DNA from: Hansfordia pulvinata
Taxonomy: Eukaryota > Ascomycota > Sordariomycetes > Xylariales
Reading direction: 5' to 3'
Length of the DNA: 64,000 nt
Assembly: GCA_006538405.1 (NCBI GenBank)
Contig: BJKQ01000010.1
Span: 1,736,001 to 1,800,000, forward strand
The notes under the pieces were generated by a model, which was given only the letters and a program-made list of their open reading frames with translations, ran no database searches and was not told the origin of the DNA. The number at the start of each line of letters is the position of its first letter. Positions within the stretch are counted from its first letter, which is position 1. The position numbers and the translations under genes are program-made. Shown here one piece after another: positions 57,176 through 64,000 of the stretch.

Positions 57176-60100
57176 GGTACTGAGCAGCTGCAAAGACCGG
57201 ATAGTGCGGGATCTTTCTCGATAGTATGCGCAATTGGTGACAGATACTGCTGGTTTGCTCCGCCTCACATCGTTATCCGGCAGGGCTCGTCTTGATATTT
57301 GCCACTAACCTTCTTATACGCGGGCATGCCTGTGCAACCATCGGAACGGTGTCGAACCCCTTCCGACCGCAAACCGGGTAGCGAGGCCATTCTTGCCGTT
57401 GTTTTCGTCTCGTCCTCTGCACATGCATCGTGAAGATGAATCACGACAAGACACGTGAGCACGGAACGCCGATGGAAGTCTGGCGTATGTAATGTGAGAG
57501 CACCAGAGGACTGCTGCGTGTCTTCGCCGTACTTTCTCTTGGCCCTGGCCAGTCTCTGGTCTGCGCAGAGCTACGGTCGTGTAACCTCGCAACCTGCCTA
57601 TCGCACGCCGGCACATGTCCGGCGCCGTCGTATATCACTGCCATGTCATGCCTGGTTCGATATTTAGGTGACGGGCCAGGGGCCTTTCTGCAATGCAGCC
57701 CGATTGTGCCAGGGGTTGAGCTGTCAGGCACCGTGCATATGCAGGGAAGCTGGCATCGTCTGGTTCTGCCGCGAACCCCGACCAATATCTCCCCGATTCC
57801 ACTTGTCGCCGGCGTCTTTTCCCTTCAACTATGAAAATCTGCTGCACGGCTGTCATGCGAGCGCCGGCATGCATGCTATTCTAGAGACCGTCGCGGCCTA
57901 GAAGAAGAAGGGACTTACGGGTATCGTGTCCGGTTAAAAGACCAGGGCGAATGTTGCGCTATCCGATGCCTCATGCCGGGCTGTGCACCGTATTACATCC
58001 GGACATTAAGCAGCAATAGAGGCCGACGTTCAAGGAGTCGCGGGGCCTCCACGTTTTGCTCCCCGATTTCAGACCCGAATCTTGGTGGCTGCATAGAGTC
58101 TGGCCCTTGATAACACGCGTATTCGCTCGAAATCGTGTGGCAAGAAATTCGGCTCCTGCAAATGGAAAGCTGTTCCACACCAACGCTACACAAATCAACA
58201 CGGTTCTTGTGTGGCGTGGGGGTGACAGACCGTGGTGTACCCGGTCTCTTCAGATGGGACAAGTCTGCCATGGCCTCAGCCCCAGCTCGCCACGATCTGC
58301 TCGACTCGCAGTTTCCTGTGGCGGTAGACGTTGCACCAACAGACACCAGCCGAGGCATGTGGCTTACCCGGACAGCTTCAGATGAGGCCAAGCGTTGCCG
58401 GACAAGATGCGGTGTTTCGAAATGAGACTTCACCTCCAGATGCGGTAAAAATAGGCTAGATTGATGAGGTCAAGAGGCGGCACTTCAGAGCAGACGATAG
58501 AAAGCTGAAGTCCATGAACAGGGCATGCAGGTGACACAACTGTTTTGGCTTTTAAACGTGACCGGTGGCTTTTCTCGCGCTGCTTCATTACTTTCGACCA
58601 GGGACAGCCATTTGGACTCTACTTACCTGGAGCCAATTCACCGACAAAAACATTGCTAGCATCCGACGAGAATATTGGGCGTATCCATGCCACACATCAA
58701 GACATGCTTCGCGTTCGCTGGCAGGGTGCTCCTTGCATCGGCGAACGCAGAACGATGCCGTCTGGTCGGCGAGATGACTTCTTTCATCCTGTCGACTGGA
58801 AGGACGAGAGAGCAACGACCGCAAGTCAGCGTTTTTCGAGACGACAACCTGCTTGGGGTGCATCAGATAGAAGGCGGACTGTGTCTTGACTTCATGAACT
58901 TGGATTCAGAGCTTCCACATACCTTTGGTTGGGCCGCCACCTGTCATGACAACGTTTTCAAGTGAGTCGGCCGGTTCCAATCATCCACGAAAAATGGTAT
59001 GCAGACTCTTCGGCAGTGGGCTTGAGACTGGACCATTACATGCCATGCTGCTTGCTGACCGAGGAGCACCGGGGCTTAAAGGGAGTGCCACGGCTCTTAC
59101 GACACTATTACGCACATCGACGGCGACCCTCCCATCAACACATTGGCGATGGCAAGTGGCGGGCAGGGATACCAGCGAAGCTCGACATGTACTCAGGAGT
59201 TTGCTTGTTGAGACGGGCCGTGAGGCAGACAGGACGACAGACCCATTCTTGGGCAGTGATGTGGTGAGTTGGTCGCGATGACGTCAAGGGACAAGGTGCC
59301 GAAGTATCGAGGCTCTCGAAGACCCTTGTGTCGGACTCAGACACACCACGTCGAAAACCACCAAGTTGTGTCTCTACTTCGTATTTGATGCTGGACTGAG
59401 AAGAGCAGCGGGACGAGATTGGATATACGTCGATCATGCGGCCGTCCCGCAGAGAACAGGTCTGCAATGAGCCGACTGGTCGCCTAGGTGAATCAAGGGT
59501 TCGCATCGCATCTCGTGGCCAGATCATTGGATGGTGGGCAAGTAGACGCAGACTAGCTCGCCAGCCGTGAACCAATCACATAGCGCTATAGCGTCAGCCG
59601 ATGGAGTTTTAGTTCTGGTACATGATGAAGGGGTCTCCGGGGGGGATGACTATGGCCGCATGGTTGGAGGGTGCTGGGTCTTATCTCAAGAGTGCCCACC
59701 TGACGAGCAGTGAAGACAATCGGAAGCCGCCATATCCTGGGGCGTTGGCGGGATTTCCTTGGCCAAAGACTTGCTCACCTCTCACCTCAAAGGCGTGTTT
59801 TCTGGTCCAGGCCGGGCGGCTCCGGGACAAGGCGCTCGACATGGTAGCATCATGAGTGGGCTGGGGAAGACATCCAGGCTGGTGCAGATGACGTGGACTA
59901 GGCCATCATGTAGTAAATGCAGGCGTGGTCATCGTCGACCGTTTCGTCGGAAATGGGGCAATGAGGGGGCGGAGAGCGAGTTCGGCACGGGCGTCTGGAG
60001 GTTCGGCGCATGTGCATACCGTAGGTAATGATGATACAGGGTCGAGTTTGAGGTTGGACCACCTGAATGAGGTGAAGTGGGTGAGAAGACCAGATTGGAG

Positions 60101-61107
60101 AGTCAGCTGAAGAAGGCTGGATTGCGTCGCCATGTAATGCGGAAGCAGGCGCGCTTTGTCTACATACAAGCCGAGCTGTGTGCTCCTTCTTGCCTCACGT
60201 TGAATGGAAGTTGGCGATGAGACTGGTCGCGATCTTGCTTCATCCCAAAGCCAGGCAAAAATGGGAGTACCCTGACCAAGAAGTTGGATGTGGAGGTACA
60301 TCTGCCACCATTTCCTCTAGCACCGCTGGCGATGCTGAAACGGGGGCTGTTAGCTGGGCGACCAGCGGGCGCCTTCCGTGCCGATGCTCACGACCTTAAA
60401 ATAGAATGCACAGGAGCAGGACTTGAGAGCTGGCTCGACGCTACTTGAGCGACTGCGCTCAGCACGCGGGTGTCAGCGGTATCTGTCTGAACGGGAGTCT
60501 GTAGATGAAATGTCTCCAAGAGCCTGGGTCGCGTCTACTTGAAGAGTACCTCCTGCAGATCCCCATTCCACTGGACCTCTCTTCCAGGGCCCGTCCACGA
60601 GTACCTGGAGCAAGCTTGAGCCCTGAGTAGCCCCCCGTGTTTGCGGCCTTATAGTGCTGAGGCACGCTGTCGAACGCCGCGAAGCTCCTCCTTGCAGCCT
60701 GTGCACGGATTCAACATTGAAGTGTCTATCAGGTATCTCCACGTAGACCTCCGTATCTGCTCTTTATCGCTCCCCCGCGGTCGTCATCACCCGCCCACTC
60801 CTAAGGTCGGCTTCCACTCGCCCTCCTTCGCCCATCACCGCCCGCCCCTGGCAGCTCCTCGCTGAGCTTATCGCATCCGTCTCCATTCCAACGACCGCCC
60901 ATCACAGGTCGCAGTCACGTCTCGTCCGCGGCTTCGCCAGCTACATCACCCACTTGCCCTACGGTCGGGAGCCTGTTTGTCTGGCTTCACTACCGCTCCT
61001 CCAAAACGCCTACTTTCCTCATCCAGGACCGCCCCCCCGCGACATTGTTCGTCTTGCCCTCGCCATCGACTAACAACACCGCCTCCTTCAGCCGTCACCT
61101 TGCGACC
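57176..61107. other. Intergenic, 3.9 kb
   Basis: Lies between two divergent genes (unknown protein and oxysterol-binding protein), so it holds both promoters. The final 350 nt before 61108 are pyrimidine-rich (CCTCC, CGCCCGCC runs), as in fungal 5' leaders. No octamer copies and no coding exon seen. Confidence 0.5.
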
Positions 61108-62941
61108 ATGGCCTCGGGTGCCCCGGCCACCACCGTTCCCCCAGGGGGTGAGGATGTCCCTCAGAGCGAGGGTTCCAAGCTGAAGACCTTCATCTCCATC
61201 TTGCGCAAGTAAGACTCGCCCATTGCCTCCTCCTTTACCCCGTCCCAAAAACCTCACCGCAAAGCCTGCTCTTCTCCCGTCTCTCATCGCACCTGATACA
61301 CCGCCGTTGTCCCCTCCAGCGGGGCAGCGAACGCTGCATTACGCGCCTTTACCATGAGCCATGAGAATTTCACCGAGCTTTGTTGAGTCTTTGCCGGGGC
61401 CCAATGCCGCGTTAGCCGGCACGGCCCGACACAGTCCCGAGATATCTCCTGGTGGAGCGTGTGTGTTCTTGGCCGTCTGGTCCTGGCTTGGACGCCAGGC
61501 CGTACCTCAGCCCTCTAGTCGTACCAGCGACGTCATACTACTTGACCATTCGCTACGTTCTGTTCCCTTCTGACTGATCCCAGGTTCGTCGGCGTTGCCG
61601 ACCTTGCGGCTGTTCGATTCTCCCTCCCATCGCAACTCCTCGAGCCAACCCCCAATCTCGAATACTGGAATTACGTCGACAACCCCAGCGCATTTGCCGC
61701 CATTGGCACTTCTGAAGAGCCTCTCGACCGCATGCTTGAGGTGCTGCGCTTCTGGTTCACCAAGGACCTCAAGTACGTAAAAGGAAAGCCTTGCAAGCCC
61801 TACAACTCGTGCCTGGGCGAGTTCTTCAGGTGTAACTGGGAAGCCGAAGACAATGCGCCCCCTATCAGCACTCCCGGCAACGCAGGCGTCGCCAGCAGCG
61901 CGTCCTCCGTCAAGTCGGCTAAGGATTCCAAGGCCGCCTCAACTGTCTCTGTCGTCCAGACCGCCGACAAGCCAGCCGGCCCCACCGTGCGCATTTCCTA
62001 CCTGACGGAGCAGACCTCGCACCACCCGCCCGTCAGCGCCTTCTACGTCTTTTGTCCCGCGAAGGGCATTCGCGCCTGCGGCTACGACCAAATTAGCGCA
62101 AAGTTCACTGGCACCACCATCAAGGTCACGCCGGGCGAGCACAACCTGGGCATCTTCATCTCTCTCGACAAGAGGGATAACGAGACATACCAGCTCACGC
62201 ACCCGGCCGCTCACCTTGGCGGCATTTTGCGCGGCGCGCTTAGCGTCAGTGTTGCCGATGTCGCCTATGTCACCTGCCCCAAGACCAAGATCAAGGTCAT
62301 CCTCAACTACCTCGAGGACGGCTGGCTTGGCCGCGCCCAGAACAGAGTCGAGGGCGTCATCTTCAAGTATAACCCGGACAAGGACGACAAGACGCGTATC
62401 AAGGACGTTCCCGACTCGGACGTTCTGGCGAGGCTAGGTGGTGGTTGGAAGGACAAGGTGGTCTTCACCTTGGGACCCAAACCAGTCGTGAGTACATTCT
62501 CTCATTGCACCGCTTCATCACATGACTTCTCCCGCGCACTCGACTGGCCGAGATCAACGCTTTGCTAACCAACCGTCTTTTCAGGACTCGCACAAGCCCG
62601 ATGAGCAAACAATAATTGTTGACTTGAACCCGCTGAGCGTTGCGCCCAAGTCTCTGCCGCCCAAGGAGAAGCAGGCCGAGAACGAGTCTTTGACTCTCTG
62701 GGGCGGAGTCACCGACGCGATCCACGCGAAACAATTCTCCCAGGCCACGAACATCAAAGTCGAACTTGAGGAGAAGCAGCGCGAAAAGGCCCGGGAACGG
62801 GAACGCACCAAGGAGCCATTCCAGCCTGCGTTCTTCACTCAGGTGACGGACAAGAACGGCCAGCCCGAACTCAACGAGACGGGCCGCCAAGTTCTGGAGA
62901 GGGCACAAAAGGATGACTGGAGTCTGGAAGGGCTCATTTGA
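61108..62941 (+). CDS. Oxysterol-binding protein, short Osh4/Osh6-class lipid-transfer protein
   Basis: Cytosolic lipid exchanger working at membrane contact sites, moving sterol or phosphatidylserine against PI4P. Three exons, 61108-61208, 61584-62487 and 62585-62941, 453 aa. Intron 1 (375 nt) is long for this window; intron 2 is 97 nt. The OSBP signature EQTSHHPP is at residues 176-183, its two His being the PI4P-phosphate ligands. KPYNSCLGEFF (about 95-105) is the second conserved lipid-binding segment, and WGG(V)TDAIH with a C-terminal Lys/Glu helix closes the fold. No PH domain, ankyrin repeats or transmembrane segment, which places it with the short Osh proteins (about 430-450 aa). A Ser/Ala/Lys-rich loop (about residues 115-155) interrupts the core. 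Sterol versus phosphatidylserine specificity cannot be settled by eye. Confidence 0.93.
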
Positions 62942-64000
62942 AATCGTCTTGAAGCCTTCTGCCTGGACAGCCTCGGCATTTATCTGCCTACGATGCACCA
63001 CACTGTCTCGTGTGGCTGCGACATGGCCACGCAGACGTCGAATCTACGACAGCGGGCATCACAGTTCCGAACCAATGTACAAATACGAGCACATTGGGCG
63101 GGCAGCCATGATGCCGTACTGCAAACCTTGAAACATGCCTATCCTTTTCACCAGTGCCAACCCCGCAGAAGCCAAGCTGGGGCGAATACGTTCACATCCG
63201 AGTGTTCATCGTGCTCGGCTTTAGATGGGTTTAACACACCGTGCAGGCAGCCTGACCTGCCTCCTCGCATCGCATCGCCACGTCTTGTTTGGGTAATTCC
63301 ACAGGTACCTATGGTTCTTCCGGCGTTACCGGGTAATTTTGATTTTCAACAGCACCAGGTCCGATCATCGTCACAGGGCGCAGACGGCCCACTCAGCCAA
63401 ATCTAGACAGTTTGGTAGCCATCTTTCAAAGCAAGATATCACGAGAGCCGTGTTATCTTTCAAGAAGCGTCTTCCGCAAATGCCTCAGTGACAGCTGTGT
63501 TGATTGCCCGAAGATCACTGACCTCATGAGCTTTGGTGGACGAATACAGGTCAGCCACGGGCCGTCGCGATGCTCACTTGGTCTTATATGCTCTGGCCCC
63601 GCTGATAGTTGAGAACATCGAACCGCGTCGACTAGAGGTATAGCAACTTCCAGGACAGGCCTTGATCACTATGCTTTGTAGCGGACTGACACACGGTGAT
63701 AGACTGGGCGACCGGGGCCAGAAGCCACGGAAGATTGAGCACAGACCGGCCGCAGTGGATAAGCGAGCCGTACTCGTAGGAACCCCTCTTGCCCCTCCTC
63801 GCCTGCGTTTACAAGCGGGCCGCGCTGAGGGCGAAATCTTGCCGACCAGTTCTATCTCCAGCCGCCAGACCCGGTTTGTCGCCGATCGACAGGTTTTGTG
63901 GCCAACGCGACGTGTTTGCAATGCTTTTTCTGCAGAGTATGCGGGGAGAAGCCCATTGTCCAAGGCCACCGCTTGCTCCTGAAATCTTTGGCAGCGCTGG
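62942..64000. other. Intergenic to the right edge
   Basis: 3' flank of the oxysterol-binding protein gene. AGGTACCT at 63303 and one octamer at 63771. No coding exon supported; any gene starting here would lie mostly beyond the window. Confidence 0.5.

Noticed and set aside
1..64000. tRNA, 5S rRNA or CRISPR arrays
   Set aside because: No T-loop box with matching acceptor stem, no 5S-like block and no spaced direct-repeat array noticed; a covariance-model scan would be needed to rule out tRNAs fully.

Overview
The window is nuclear DNA of a filamentous ascomycete (Pezizomycotina, most likely Sordariomycetes). Genes are intron-bearing with short (about 50-180 nt) GT..AG introns. The proteins are typical of that group: a Zn2Cys6 activator, a grainyhead/CP2 factor, an AA11-type LPMO, a feruloyl-esterase-like protein, a DHA1 transporter and a salicylate-hydroxylase-like monooxygenase. 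Species was not determined.

Layout. 1-2041 (-): secreted FAD-linked oxidoreductase, cut by the left edge. 3161-4294 (-): zeta-crystallin-type quinone reductase. 5246-6488 (+): secreted SurE-like phosphatase. 6814-8178 (-): membrane-anchored methyltransferase. 11940-13927 (+): DHA1 MFS transporter. 13928-27852: 14 kb with no supportable gene. 27853-30690 (+): CP2/grainyhead transcription factor. 30691-39278: second large gene-free stretch. 39279-42229 (-) and 43254-44746 (+): Zn2Cys6 factor head-to-head with an FAD monooxygenase. 48325-49585 (+): AA11-type LPMO with a C-terminal cysteine-rich module. 50835-52367 (-): FaeC/PHB-depolymerase-type esterase, convergent with the LPMO. 55655-57175 (-): unknown, largely disordered protein. 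61108-62941 (+): short oxysterol-binding protein. By my count about 19 kb (29%) is exon.

How the genes relate. No polyketide synthase, NRPS or terpene backbone gene is present, so a biosynthetic cluster cannot be claimed. Two local associations stand out: the Zn2Cys6/monooxygenase pair sharing a 1 kb promoter, and the LPMO/esterase pair, both secreted polysaccharide-active proteins.

Two signals cut across the window. First, the octamer TACTCGTA/TACGAGTA occurs about 30 times (about 2 expected), always outside exons, with ten copies in 1.9 kb at 31.9-33.8 kb and sometimes as perfect palindromes. Second, four genes (CP2 factor, Zn2Cys6 factor, LPMO, esterase) need five single-base insertions to be read through, each explicable as a C or G run that is one base short. 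This looks like a systematic homopolymer under-call in the assembly rather than independent gene decay, and it should be resolved before any of these genes is called a pseudogene. I saw no tRNA, rRNA, CRISPR array or recognisable transposon.
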